Positions 40,127-48,471 of a stretch of DNA of 64,000 nt are shown one piece after another. The notes beneath the pieces were generated by a model, which saw only the letters and a list, made by a program, of their open reading frames with translations, made no database searches and had not been told where the DNA came from. The stretch's first letter is position 1, and each line of letters begins with the position of its first letter. This DNA comes from Minisyncoccus sp023229485 (GTDB taxonomy: Bacteria > Patescibacteriota > Minisyncoccia > Minisyncoccales > Minisyncoccaceae): NCBI GenBank assembly GCA_041663645.1, contig JBAYMH010000001.1, positions 1 through 64,000 on the forward strand, written 5' to 3'. Made by a program: the position numbers and the translations under genes.

Positions 40127-41875
40127 ATGTTATTAATAATACCAAAGTTGGTAGAAAAAAAAATAATTAGTCCTGCTCAAGCCGAAGATATTATTGCAAA
40201 ATATGAAAAAGAAGGAGCTGATAAGACTGAAGAGGATTTTTTATTTATAGAAAAAATTGTTGAAAGCAAGGTCATAAATGAAATAAAGGGTGAAATCTAC
40301 AATATTGAGGTTTTTGAAGAAGATTCATCTCTCCAAGTATCAGTAGATGTGTTAGGTTTAATTCCAGAGGAGTCGGCTCGTTACTATAAGGTAATGCCGC
40401 TAATTTTAGAAGACAAAGTTCTAAAAGTTGGAATAGTAGAGCCAGACAATATTAAAGCCAAAGAGGCTCTTAATTTTTTAACACGACAACATAAAATAGA
40501 ATGCAAGTTGTATCTTATTGGAAAGACCTACTTTGAGGATCTAATTAAACAATATAGGAATCTTAACGAAGAGGTGGGAAAGGCTTTATCTGCATGGGAA
40601 TCAGAAACAAAAGAAGAAGATGGCGTAGAGCTTTTAACTCCAACTGTTGGAAATGAGCGATATGCGGAAGACGCCCCAATTATTAAAATGGTGGCCGTTA
40701 TTTTAAGACATGCCGTCGAGGGATCTGCTTCTGATATTCATATTGAACCAGAAGAAAAACAAACAAGAGTTCGTTTTAGAATGGATGGTTCGCTTTATGC
40801 TTCATTATTCTTACCATTTCAGGCTCACGCATCTATCGTAGCTAGAATAAAAATATTATCTAATTTAAGATTAGACGAGACTAGAATTCCTCAAGATGGA
40901 AGGTTCTCAGCTAAAATTGATTCTAAGAATGTTGATTTCAGGGTTTCAACACTACCAACAAAATTAGGAGAAAAAGTTGTAATCAGGGTTCTTGATTCTA
41001 CAGAAGGGCTACGTAATTATGAAGAAATTGGTCTTATGAGTAGAAATTTAAGATTAATTAGAGAGGCTTCGTTAAAACCATACGGACTAATTCTTGTTAC
41101 TGGACCTACTGGATCTGGTAAAACAACTACTCTTTATTCAATTCTTCGTGAGCTTAATCAACCTGAAGTAAATATTATTACGCTTGAAGATCCAATAGAG
41201 TATTTTATTGAAGGTATTAATCAGTCTCAGGTAAGACCAGATATTGGCTATGACTTTAGTCAAGGATTAAGGCACGTAGTGAGGCAAGATCCAGATATTA
41301 TTATGGTTGGTGAAATCCGAGACGAAGAATCAGCTTCTTTAGTTACTCAGGCTGCACTGACTGGACATATTGTCTTATCAACACTGCACACTAATAATGC
41401 TATTGGTGCTGTGCCTCGTTTGATTGATATGAAGATTAAACCATTTCTCTTGCCGTCAACCCTAAATATTTCTATTGGTCAGCGTTTAGCTCATAGATTA
41501 TGCCCGTTTTGCAAGGAAAAAATTAAACCAAACAAGCAGATATTGAAAGAAATTTGGAAAAGCATCACTGATGTTCCAAGCGAAGTGAAAGAATATTTTA
41601 ACGTACCAAAGACACCAGATGAAGTGTATGTTTATAAACCAAAAGGTTGTCCAAAATGTAATATGAAAGGCGAAAAGGGTAGAGTTGGAATTTTTGAAAT
41701 TTTAAAAATGACACCCGAACTTGAAAATATAATTCTTGAAAATCCAAATGAGCAGCTTGTAGGAGCCGAAGCGAAAAGGCAAGGAATGGTGAGTATGAGG
41801 CAAGATGGAATTTTAAAAGCACTAATAGGAGAAATTTCAATTGAAGAAGTTTTTAGAATATCAGAAGACGTGTAA
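40127..41875 (+). CDS. pilB: Type IV pilus extension ATPase PilB
   Basis: PilB is the hexameric motor that powers pilus assembly. An N-terminal GspE_N-like domain (about 1-150) is followed by the ATPase core with Walker A GPTGSGKT near 326, the Asp box LEDPIEYF and Walker B IIMVGEIRDEESA, and the His box TGHIVLSTLHTNNA. A zinc module with CPFC (about 459) and CPKC (about 508) is typical of PilB/GspE. The length of 582 is normal. It is followed by the retraction motor gene. Confidence 0.96.
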   Translation: MLLIIPKLVEKKIISPAQAEDIIAKYEKEGADKTEEDFLFIEKIVESKVINEIKGEIYNIEVFEEDSSLQVSVDVLGLIPEESARYYKVMPLILEDKVLKVGIVEPDNIKAKEALNFLTRQHKIECKLYLIGKTYFEDLIKQYRNLNEEVGKALSAWESETKEEDGVELLTPTVGNERYAEDAPIIKMVAVILRHAVEGSASDIHIEPEEKQTRVRFRMDGSLYASLFLPFQAHASIVARIKILSNLRLDETRIPQDGRFSAKIDSKNVDFRVSTLPTKLGEKVVIRVLDSTEGLRNYEEIGLMSRNLRLIREASLKPYGLILVTGPTGSGKTTTLYSILRELNQPEVNIITLEDPIEYFIEGINQSQVRPDIGYDFSQGLRHVVRQDPDIIMVGEIRDEESASLVTQAALTGHIVLSTLHTNNAIGAVPRLIDMKIKPFLLPSTLNISIGQRLAHRLCPFCKEKIKPNKQILKEIWKSITDVPSEVKEYFNVPKTPDEVYVYKPKGCPKCNMKGEKGRVGIFEILKMTPELENIILENPNEQLVGAEAKRQGMVSMRQDGILKALIGEISIEEVFRISEDV

Positions 41876-41884
41876 TTTTAAAAA

Positions 41885-42955
41885 ATGAATTATTTTCAAT
41901 ACTTAAAACAGCTTTTGCTGTTTACAATAAAATTAGGAGCCTCTGATTTACATCTACTAAATGGACATCCCCCTGTTTTAAGGATTAGTAGAAAATTAAC
42001 TCCACTAGAAAAAGAAAAAACCCTAAATAGTGAAGACGTTAGGGCTCTTTGTTATTCTCTAATGACAGAAGACCAGCAAAAAGAATTTGAAAAAAATAAA
42101 GAAATAGACTTTTCTTTTGATTTTCAAGGAATATCACGATTTAGGATAAATATATACTATGAATTAGGTTCAGTCGCGGGTGCACTTCGAGTTGTTCCAA
42201 GTAAAATAAGATCAATTGAAGAATTAAATTTACCCGAAGTCTTGCACTCAATTGCTGCTGCCTTGCAAGGGTTTGTATTAATAGTAGGACCATCTAGTCA
42301 TGGAAAAAGTACAACATTGGCAGCAATCATAAATGAGATAAATAAAACTCGCTATTGTAATATTATTACAATAGAAGATCCGATAGAATATATTTTTGAA
42401 GACGATAAATCAATAATTAGTCAGAGAGAATTAAATAGTGATACTTTTTCTTTCTCCAAAGCATTAAAAGCTACCTTTCGTGAAGATCCAGATGTGGTAA
42501 TGGTAGGAGAAATGAGAGATCAAGAAACTATTGCTACGGCAATTACTGCGGCAGAAACGGGGCATTTAGTTTTTGCGACCTTGCATACCAATTCAGCTGG
42601 ACAAACCATAAATCGAATTGTCGACGCTTTTACAGGAGAACAACAAAATCAAGTAAGGAGTCAGCTTGCTGGATCATTATTGGCAATTATTTCACAGCGT
42701 TTAATTCCCACAAATGACGATCAAGTAATTCCTGCCTGTGAAGTTATGTTTAATAACCAAGCGATATCAAATTTAATTAGGGAAAATAAGATTTATGAAA
42801 TACCAATGGTCATTGATACTTCTTTAAATCAAGGGATGATATCTTTTAATCGAGCACTTTCAACCTTAGTTAAGGATGGAAAAGTAAAAATGGAAGATGC
42901 TATTAATTTTTCTACCAATGTACGAGAGCTAAAAAAATTAATTATGGATCAGTAA
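41885..42955 (+). CDS. pilT: Pilus retraction ATPase PilT
   Basis: PilT disassembles the pilus and drives retraction. The N-terminus GASDLHLLNGHPPVLRI is the family opening. Walker A reads GPSSHGKST at about 135-143 instead of the usual GPTGSGKST, and the essential G-K-S remains. DPDVVMVGEMRDQETIATAI and the His-box AETGHLVFATLHTNSA are intact. At 356 residues it is normal in length. It sits between pilB and pilC with very short gaps. Confidence 0.94.
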   Translation: MNYFQYLKQLLLFTIKLGASDLHLLNGHPPVLRISRKLTPLEKEKTLNSEDVRALCYSLMTEDQQKEFEKNKEIDFSFDFQGISRFRINIYYELGSVAGALRVVPSKIRSIEELNLPEVLHSIAAALQGFVLIVGPSSHGKSTTLAAIINEINKTRYCNIITIEDPIEYIFEDDKSIISQRELNSDTFSFSKALKATFREDPDVVMVGEMRDQETIATAITAAETGHLVFATLHTNSAGQTINRIVDAFTGEQQNQVRSQLAGSLLAIISQRLIPTNDDQVIPACEVMFNNQAISNLIRENKIYEIPMVIDTSLNQGMISFNRALSTLVKDGKVKMEDAINFSTNVRELKKLIMDQ

Positions 42956-42959
42956 AAAT

Positions 42960-44177
42960 ATGAAATTTAATTTCAAGGCAAAAGATCAATCAGGAAAAAT
43001 AGAGATTGGAACAATTGAAGCTAATTCAAAAGAAGAAGCAATAGCAGCTCTTAGTAAGAAAGATATTTTTTTGCTTGCACTTGAAGAGAAAGATAAGGGA
43101 AATATATTCAAAACAAATATTTCGTTTAGTTTATTTAAAAACGTTTCAGTTAAAGAAATCGTAATTTTTTCGCGGGAATTAGCGATTATGATAGAATCAA
43201 ACGTTTCTCCTTCAGATGCATTAGATGCACTAGCCGCACAGACTAGAAATAAAGTTTTCCGCAGCAAGATTTTAAAAATTTCTACCGATATTAGGGGCGG
43301 GCTTTTAATGTCAAAATCCTTTAGTAAGCATCCAGAATTGTTTTCAGTTTTTTACATAAATATGCTTCGTTCGGGTGAAGCTTCTGGAGGACTGCCAAAG
43401 ATTTTAGACAGAATAGCTGACCATCTTGAGAGTGAATATGCAATTAGGCAAAAGACTATAACGGCAATGATCTATCCGGCCATGATTATGACGATATTCA
43501 TTTTGATATTTATTATTATTATGATTTTTGTTATCCCTAACTTAATCACAATTCTTGAGTCAACCGGAAAGGAGTTGCCATTTGCAACAAAAATTATTAT
43601 TAGTATTTCTCAATTTTTTACACAATTTTGGTATCTTGCCATAACGGCCGCTGCTTCATTAGCCGCATTTGTTTATTATTATCCAAAAACTAAAGAGGGT
43701 AAGGACTTTACAGATAAAATGATTTTAAAGGTACCAATTTTTGGACATTTTCTACGCGATATTTATATTTCTCGTTTTGCAGAAAATCTTTCAACATTAA
43801 TTTCAGCTGGAATCCAAATAAATGAAGCATTGGATATTGTAGCTAATATAGTAGGCAATAATGTGTATAGAGATATTATTTTGAAAACAAAAGATAGGGT
43901 AATGAAAGGGGAAAGTTTTAGCTTCGTTTTGTCTCAATATCCAGAAGAAATTTCTCCATTATTTACCCAAATGGCTGCGGTAGGAGAAAGGACGGGAAAA
44001 TTAGACTCTTCTCTGGTTAATGTTGTTAGATTTTACAGTCGAGAAACAGAAAATTTTGTTAATTCAATTTCAAGTATGATTGAACCAATTATGATTGTTG
44101 GACTAGCATTGATGGTCGGGTTCCTTGTTGCTGCAGTCTTATTGCCAATATATCAAATTAGTACAAGTATCCAATAA
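42960..44177 (+). CDS. pilC: Pilus inner-membrane platform protein PilC
   Basis: PilC is the membrane platform on which the motors act. This 405-residue protein has the T2SS-F pattern. Two repeated cytoplasmic helical domains (about 70-190 and 270-390) are each followed by membrane helices (about 170-200, 218-240 and 375-400). The motif EIVIFSRELAIMIESNVSPSD appears first, and SRFAENLSTLISAGIQINEA is its repeat. It ends the motor operon. The pilins follow from their own promoter. Confidence 0.95.
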   Translation: MKFNFKAKDQSGKIEIGTIEANSKEEAIAALSKKDIFLLALEEKDKGNIFKTNISFSLFKNVSVKEIVIFSRELAIMIESNVSPSDALDALAAQTRNKVFRSKILKISTDIRGGLLMSKSFSKHPELFSVFYINMLRSGEASGGLPKILDRIADHLESEYAIRQKTITAMIYPAMIMTIFILIFIIIMIFVIPNLITILESTGKELPFATKIIISISQFFTQFWYLAITAAASLAAFVYYYPKTKEGKDFTDKMILKVPIFGHFLRDIYISRFAENLSTLISAGIQINEALDIVANIVGNNVYRDIILKTKDRVMKGESFSFVLSQYPEEISPLFTQMAAVGERTGKLDSSLVNVVRFYSRETENFVNSISSMIEPIMIVGLALMVGFLVAAVLLPIYQISTSIQ

Positions 44178-44239
44178 ATAGAATAAGAAAATTAGAATTA
44201 TATTTTTAAAAAATTTATTTGATTTAATTTTAAAATGAT

Positions 44240-44268
44240 TTGCTAAAAATATATTTATTTGATAAAAT
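44240..44268 (+). promoter_or_regulatory. Predicted promoter of the major pilin pair
   Basis: TTGCTA (44240-44245) and TAAAAT (44263-44268) are 17 bases apart, and a TG lies just before the -10 box. A leader of about 60 bases precedes the first pilin. A similar TTGCT...TGATAAAAT arrangement stands before the lectin-pilin at the window end. Confidence 0.55.
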
Positions 44269-44336
44269 AAATTAACACAGAATTAGGAGCGACTATTTAA
44301 TTCTGAAAATAATTAATAATAAAATAAAAAATAAAT

Positions 44337-44804
44337 ATGCAAAATAAAGGTTTTACTTTAATTGAGCTTCTAGTAGTTATTGCCATCATTGGTATATTGG
44401 CTGGAATCATCGTGGTCTCAATGGGTAGTGCACAAAAACAAGCAGCCGATGCAAAGATAGAAGCAACCATGGACCAAATGAGAACAGCGGCTCAAATGTA
44501 TTCAATGTCTCATGGAAATGCTTATGGTACCAATGCGGCAATTGCAACTTCAAATGACTGCGATGCCGTGACTGACCTTGTAAATACGGTAGGATCGGAT
44601 GCAAACTTTGATACATTATGTGGTGCTGTCCTTGCTATGGGTGGAACAACGGTTCCAGTAGTTACAGTCGCTATAAATGGAGCTAGTTGGTGTGCTCAGA
44701 CGCCACTTCAAACTACAGGTAGCTGGTGTGTAGACTCAACTGGATATTCAGGAAAGACTACTGTTGAATGTAGTGCTACAGTTGCATTATGTGACGCCCC
44801 ATAA
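44337..44804 (+). CDS. Type IV major pilin, copy 1
   Basis: This 155-residue prepilin has a very short leader (MQNKG) cut before F6 by the prepilin peptidase. The conserved first helix FTLIELLVVIAIIGILAG includes Glu at mature position 5. The globular part has a Cys pair near the end (CSATVALC) suited to the D-region disulfide loop, plus another pair around residues 66 and 92. The first 30 or so codons are nearly identical to the next gene while the heads differ. It is likely cotranscribed with copy 2. Confidence 0.93.
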   Translation: MQNKGFTLIELLVVIAIIGILAGIIVVSMGSAQKQAADAKIEATMDQMRTAAQMYSMSHGNAYGTNAAIATSNDCDAVTDLVNTVGSDANFDTLCGAVLAMGGTTVPVVTVAINGASWCAQTPLQTTGSWCVDSTGYSGKTTVECSATVALCDAP

Positions 44805-44848
44805 AGATATTAGGATAGTTTAACAATTTAAAAACAATAAAAATAAAT

Positions 44849-45250
44849 ATGCAAAATAAAGGTTTTACTTTAATCGAGCTTCTAGTAGTTATTGCCATCA
44901 TTGGTATATTGGCTGGAATCATCGTGGTCTCGATGGGTGGTGCCCAAAATGCTGCTAAGGATGCAAAGGTCCAATCAACATTATCGCAAATGAGAACAGC
45001 CGCTCAGATGTACTATATGAATAATAATAATTATACTAGTTTAGCTGCAGATACTAATTATGCTGCCTTAGCGTCATCTTTATCGTCAATATCAACCGTC
45101 ACAACTGTAATCAAGACAGGCAATGCAGATTATTGTGCATATGCGACAATTCCTAGTGCCCCTACGACTTATTGGTGCGTTGATTCAGCTGGAAATTCTA
45201 AAGTTTCAACTGTGACTAGTTGTGTAGCAGCTACAGCTGTTTGTAATTAG
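44849..45250 (+). CDS. Type IV major pilin, copy 2
   Basis: This 133-residue prepilin has the same MQNKG leader and N-terminal helix as copy 1, and near-identical bases through about codon 30 and in the upstream AATAAATATG start region. The head is different and shorter, with a closing Cys pair (CVAATAVC). It ends with a good terminator 67 bases downstream. The two may form one mixed pilus or alternate. Confidence 0.93.
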   Translation: MQNKGFTLIELLVVIAIIGILAGIIVVSMGGAQNAAKDAKVQSTLSQMRTAAQMYYMNNNNYTSLAADTNYAALASSLSSISTVTTVIKTGNADYCAYATIPSAPTTYWCVDSAGNSKVSTVTSCVAATAVCN

Positions 45251-45316
45251 CTAGCGATAAGTGGGTAAGTATCGAAAATTTTCAACTTCTGTATAATCTA
45301 AATTTATATTAAAGGG

Positions 45317-45342
45317 CACGATTTGTTATCGTGCTTTTTTAT
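45317..45342 (+). terminator. Terminator after the pilin pair
   Basis: GCACGAT pairs with ATCGTGC around TTGTT and is followed by six T residues. Confidence 0.8.
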
Positions 45343-45362
45343 TTTTTAAACTATATAAATTT

Positions 45363-45390
45363 TTGATTTTTATAATTTTTATGGTAAAAT
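45363..45390 (+). promoter_or_regulatory. Predicted promoter of pilD and the minor pilins
   Basis: TTGATT (45363-45368) and TAAAAT (45385-45390) are 16 bases apart, with an extended TGG before the -10 box. It starts a run of tightly spaced genes from 45482 to 48447. Confidence 0.5.
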
Positions 45391-45481
45391 AACACAAAGA
45401 AAACTTTCCATTATTCTTTTATAACAAAGTTATATAAAGTAAAAGTAATCTTTCATTTTTTTATAAATTAAATTTTAGGCA

Positions 45482-46285
45482 ATGATTGATTTTATTTTTG
45501 TTTTCGTCTTAGGTTTATTTATTGGTAGTTTTTTAAATTGTGTTTCTTGCCGAGTTTTTTTAGAAGAAGATTTTGTTATTAAGAATTCTTATTGTCCTAA
45601 CTGTAAACATAGATTATCTGCACTAGAGTTAATTCCAGTTTTTAGTTTTTTATTATTGGGGGGTAGATGTAGTCATTGCAAAAATAAGATTTCATGGCAA
45701 TATCCATTAGTAGAAATTGCAACAGGTCTTGTTTTTGTGGCCATTTATTGGTCTTTAGGATTCAATTTACTCGGAACTTTTACTAGTTATCAAGTTTGGA
45801 GCCTCATTTATTATTGGACAATTTTTTCATTTTTAATAATAGCCTTTATTTATGACGCAAGGCATTATATAATACCAGATAGGATTACTTTTTTTGGTAC
45901 AATTATTTCATTGGGTTGGATAGCTTTTTCTTTTTATTCAAATATCCTTTCAATGGAAAATATTTTACCAATTATTTACTCCGGAGTATTTGCTTCCTTA
46001 TTCTTTTTTTGTCTTTGGTTTTTTTCACGAGGGAAGGCAATGGGGTTTGGAGACGTAAAATTAGTTTTTTTATTAGGCCTTATTCTAGGATTTCCAAATA
46101 TTATCGTAGCACTATTTTTTGCTTTTACCTTGGGAGCATTCATCGGAATATTGCTGATTGCCAAGGGCGAAAAAAAAATGAAATCACAGGTCCCATTTGG
46201 TCCATATTTAATCGCAGGTACATTGTTCGCTTTGATCTACGGATCAGATATAGTTAATTGGTATTGGTCTTTTAGTTTAAAATAA
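45482..46285 (+). CDS. pilD: Prepilin peptidase PilD (A24 family)
   Basis: This membrane aspartic protease cleaves prepilin leaders and methylates the new N-terminus. The methylase-type N-terminal domain has its zinc-binding Cys pairs C38/C41 (CPNCKH) and C63/C66 (CSHCKN). The catalytic aspartates lie in FIYDARHYIIPDRI near 124 and AMGFGDVKL near 182. About seven or eight membrane helices are present. The length of 267 is normal. It is followed four bases later by a minor pilin gene. Confidence 0.95.
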   Translation: MIDFIFVFVLGLFIGSFLNCVSCRVFLEEDFVIKNSYCPNCKHRLSALELIPVFSFLLLGGRCSHCKNKISWQYPLVEIATGLVFVAIYWSLGFNLLGTFTSYQVWSLIYYWTIFSFLIIAFIYDARHYIIPDRITFFGTIISLGWIAFSFYSNILSMENILPIIYSGVFASLFFFCLWFFSRGKAMGFGDVKLVFLLGLILGFPNIIVALFFAFTLGAFIGILLIAKGEKKMKSQVPFGPYLIAGTLFALIYGSDIVNWYWSFSLK

Positions 46286-46289
46286 ATTT

Positions 46290-46895
46290 ATGAACAAATT
46301 TTTTAAAAAAGGATTAACCATGATAGAATTAATGGCCGTAGTGACAATGATTATTATTGTTACTGGAGTCGTATTTGCTAATTATGGTACTGGCCAAGAA
46401 AGTATGGCCCTCGAAAGGAGTAGTCAAAAACTATACCAGGATTTGCGATTTGCAGTCAGTAATGCAATGTCGGGCATTGAAGGAAATTATGGCAATGGTA
46501 TCCATTTCGATATTACTACCGATGAATCAAAAAAAAAGTATCATATTTTTAAAAATTCAGTAAATAATGCTCATGTTTTCAATGCTTCTAGCAGCGGATC
46601 TACAAATATTTTTCCTTCAAAAACTAACGACATTGCTGATTGGGTAAAATTAGAAGATGGAGTAAAAATACTTTACTTAAGAGATGCCGTAGGCACAAGT
46701 CAAACTACATTAGACATTTTTTTTAGGTCTCCTTATCCAACAGTTTTTTTAAACGGCAATAATAATTATTATCAAAATTCAACAGATTGTGCTCCACGAG
46801 CAGAATGCACTGTTGTGATTATGCTAAGCACTAATGATGAGACAAGAACGAAAACAATCACTATAAATAATGCTGGGATGATAAATTTAAATTAA
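46290..46895 (+). CDS. Minor pilin, GspH/FimT-like
   Basis: This 201-residue prepilin has a leader of about eight residues (MNKFFKKG), then LTMIELMAVVTMIIIVTG. Leu is the first mature residue and Glu lies at position 5. The head is beta-rich, with a Cys pair late in the protein (CAPRAEC). Position and length suggest a FimT/GspH-type initiation pilin. It is the first of four minor pilin genes. Confidence 0.85.
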   Translation: MNKFFKKGLTMIELMAVVTMIIIVTGVVFANYGTGQESMALERSSQKLYQDLRFAVSNAMSGIEGNYGNGIHFDITTDESKKKYHIFKNSVNNAHVFNASSSGSTNIFPSKTNDIADWVKLEDGVKILYLRDAVGTSQTTLDIFFRSPYPTVFLNGNNNYYQNSTDCAPRAECTVVIMLSTNDETRTKTITINNAGMINLN

Positions 46896-46910
46896 ACTTA
46901 CATTAAAAAA

Positions 46911-47456
46911 ATGAACAAAAGAAAAAATAAAAATCGAAAAGGTTTTTCATTAATCGAGATGCTAGTTTCGGTTTTTATCATTTCTTTTGCACTAATTAGT
47001 ATGTTTGGATTGAATAGTAAATATAATCAACAAACAAAACAAGAGAAAGAGGCTTATGAAGCATCTCTCTTAGCTGAAGAGGGGGTAGAGATAGTCAAAA
47101 ATATGAGAGATAGTAATTGGATTTGTGCAACTCTTCCTTGTGGGACTTCTTGGGATAATGGACTTACTACCTGTGGTTCTGGCTGCGAGATAGATTATTT
47201 AAAAAAAGGTGGAGATGGAACAACAACAGGATTAACCTCATGGACTAATCCAGGTAATTTTTTATATATAGACCCGACTACTAAACTTTATCGTTATCCA
47301 AGCAGTGGCGAGGTATCAACATTACAATTAACTCCATACAGAAGAAAGATAACGATTGATAGCACTACCGCCGACAGATTGAGGATAATAGTAACCGTTT
47401 CGTGGTATAATTATACCACCGAAGTAAAACAGGATATTTATAATTGGAGACAATAA
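46911..47456 (+). CDS. Minor pilin, PilV/GspI-like
   Basis: This 181-residue prepilin has a basic leader (MNKRKNKNRKG) followed by FSLIEMLVSVFIISFALIS with Glu5. It has the EGVEIVKNMRDSNW segment common in PilV-type pilins just after the first helix. Several cysteines (CATLPC, TTCGSGC) are clustered in the middle and could give one or two disulfides. The following gene's ATG lies two bases after its stop. Confidence 0.85.
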   Translation: MNKRKNKNRKGFSLIEMLVSVFIISFALISMFGLNSKYNQQTKQEKEAYEASLLAEEGVEIVKNMRDSNWICATLPCGTSWDNGLTTCGSGCEIDYLKKGGDGTTTGLTSWTNPGNFLYIDPTTKLYRYPSSGEVSTLQLTPYRRKITIDSTTADRLRIIVTVSWYNYTTEVKQDIYNWRQ

Positions 47457-47458
47457 AT

Positions 47459-48094
47459 ATGAACAATAAGCATTTCCAAAAACAAAAAGGCTTGTCTTTA
47501 GTAGAGGTATTAGTTTCCTTTGCCATTTTTGGCCTTTTATCCGTATCCCTTATGTCAATCTTTACAGCAACAGTAAATACTCAAACTGTTGTTCTTCAGC
47601 ACCAAGCAATTATGAATGAAGCAAATTTTGCTATTGACTATATGGGTAGAGCAATTAGATTAGCCCGAGCCGATAATTCAACTAGTGGATCGGGTGCTTG
47701 TACGGGAACAATAGACACAAATTATAGTGATACAACGTCAAGCTTTACCGAGATTAAGTTTTTAAGTTATGACCCAATGGCTAATGGCGGAGTAGGTGCA
47801 TATTGTTGTCGGAAATTTGCTCTTAATACAACCAATCATACGATTTATGAATATAAATCTAGTACAATGCTTGCCTCGGATTTTCCTGCGACTGGTACTG
47901 CAATTACTTCTTCGCAAGTAATAGTTAATAATTTGACCTTTGTGGCACAAAATAGAGCTTTATCCGATTATAAGCAACCAATGGTTACTATAAGTTTAGA
48001 TATGGTGCCGAATGGCAGGAGAATTGTTCCTATTCCGGAAATAAGGGTCCAAACAAGTCTTTCGCAAAGAAATTTAAACATAAGTAGTGATTAA
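47459..48094 (+). CDS. Minor pilin, PilW/GspJ-like
   Basis: This 211-residue prepilin starts at the ATG at 47459. An in-frame TTG five codons earlier overlaps the upstream gene and is less likely. The leader MNNKHFQKQKG is cut before LSLVEVLVSFAIFGLLSV, with Glu5. The MNEANFAIDYMGRAIRLA segment after the helix is typical of PilW/GspJ pilins. The head has Cys residues near 71 and in YCCRKF. Confidence 0.84.
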   Translation: MNNKHFQKQKGLSLVEVLVSFAIFGLLSVSLMSIFTATVNTQTVVLQHQAIMNEANFAIDYMGRAIRLARADNSTSGSGACTGTIDTNYSDTTSSFTEIKFLSYDPMANGGVGAYCCRKFALNTTNHTIYEYKSSTMLASDFPATGTAITSSQVIVNNLTFVAQNRALSDYKQPMVTISLDMVPNGRRIVPIPEIRVQTSLSQRNLNISSD

Positions 48095-48096
48095 AC

Positions 48097-48447
48097 ATGA
48101 AAAATAAAACTAATCAAAAAGGATTTGCCATATATTTAGTTCTTGTCATTCTTTCTATCTTGCTTTCAATTTCTTTAAATATTTCTAGTGTTATTATTAC
48201 TGCTTCAAAAATGACTGGAAACTTAGCTGATGGAGTAAGAGCCTTTCATGCTGCTGACTCAGGAATAGAGGCTGCACTATTCTCAACTGTTGGAGGTACT
48301 TGTGACGCAGTGGACGGAAACGTTGGCGATGCTAATTTTACATACGATTTAACAATTCCCGTCGAGTGTCCAGGGACTGGAACAAAAATTACTTCCGAAG
48401 GAAGATATAAAACAAATGCTAGAAGAATTTTAGAGGTATCGTGGTAA
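48097..48447 (+). CDS. Minor pilin, PilX/GspK-like
   Basis: This 116-residue protein has leader MKNKTNQKG and helix FAIYLVLVILSILLSISL. Position 5 is Leu instead of Glu, as in GspK/PilX-type pilins thought to sit at the fibre tip. The ADSGIEAALFS segment after the helix is a PilX hallmark. It is much shorter than GspK and has a Cys pair at about residues 69 and 97. It is the last gene of the minor pilin set. Confidence 0.82.
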   Translation: MKNKTNQKGFAIYLVLVILSILLSISLNISSVIITASKMTGNLADGVRAFHAADSGIEAALFSTVGGTCDAVDGNVGDANFTYDLTIPVECPGTGTKITSEGRYKTNARRILEVSW

Positions 48448-48471
48448 AATTATTTTATTATTTTTTGGAAC

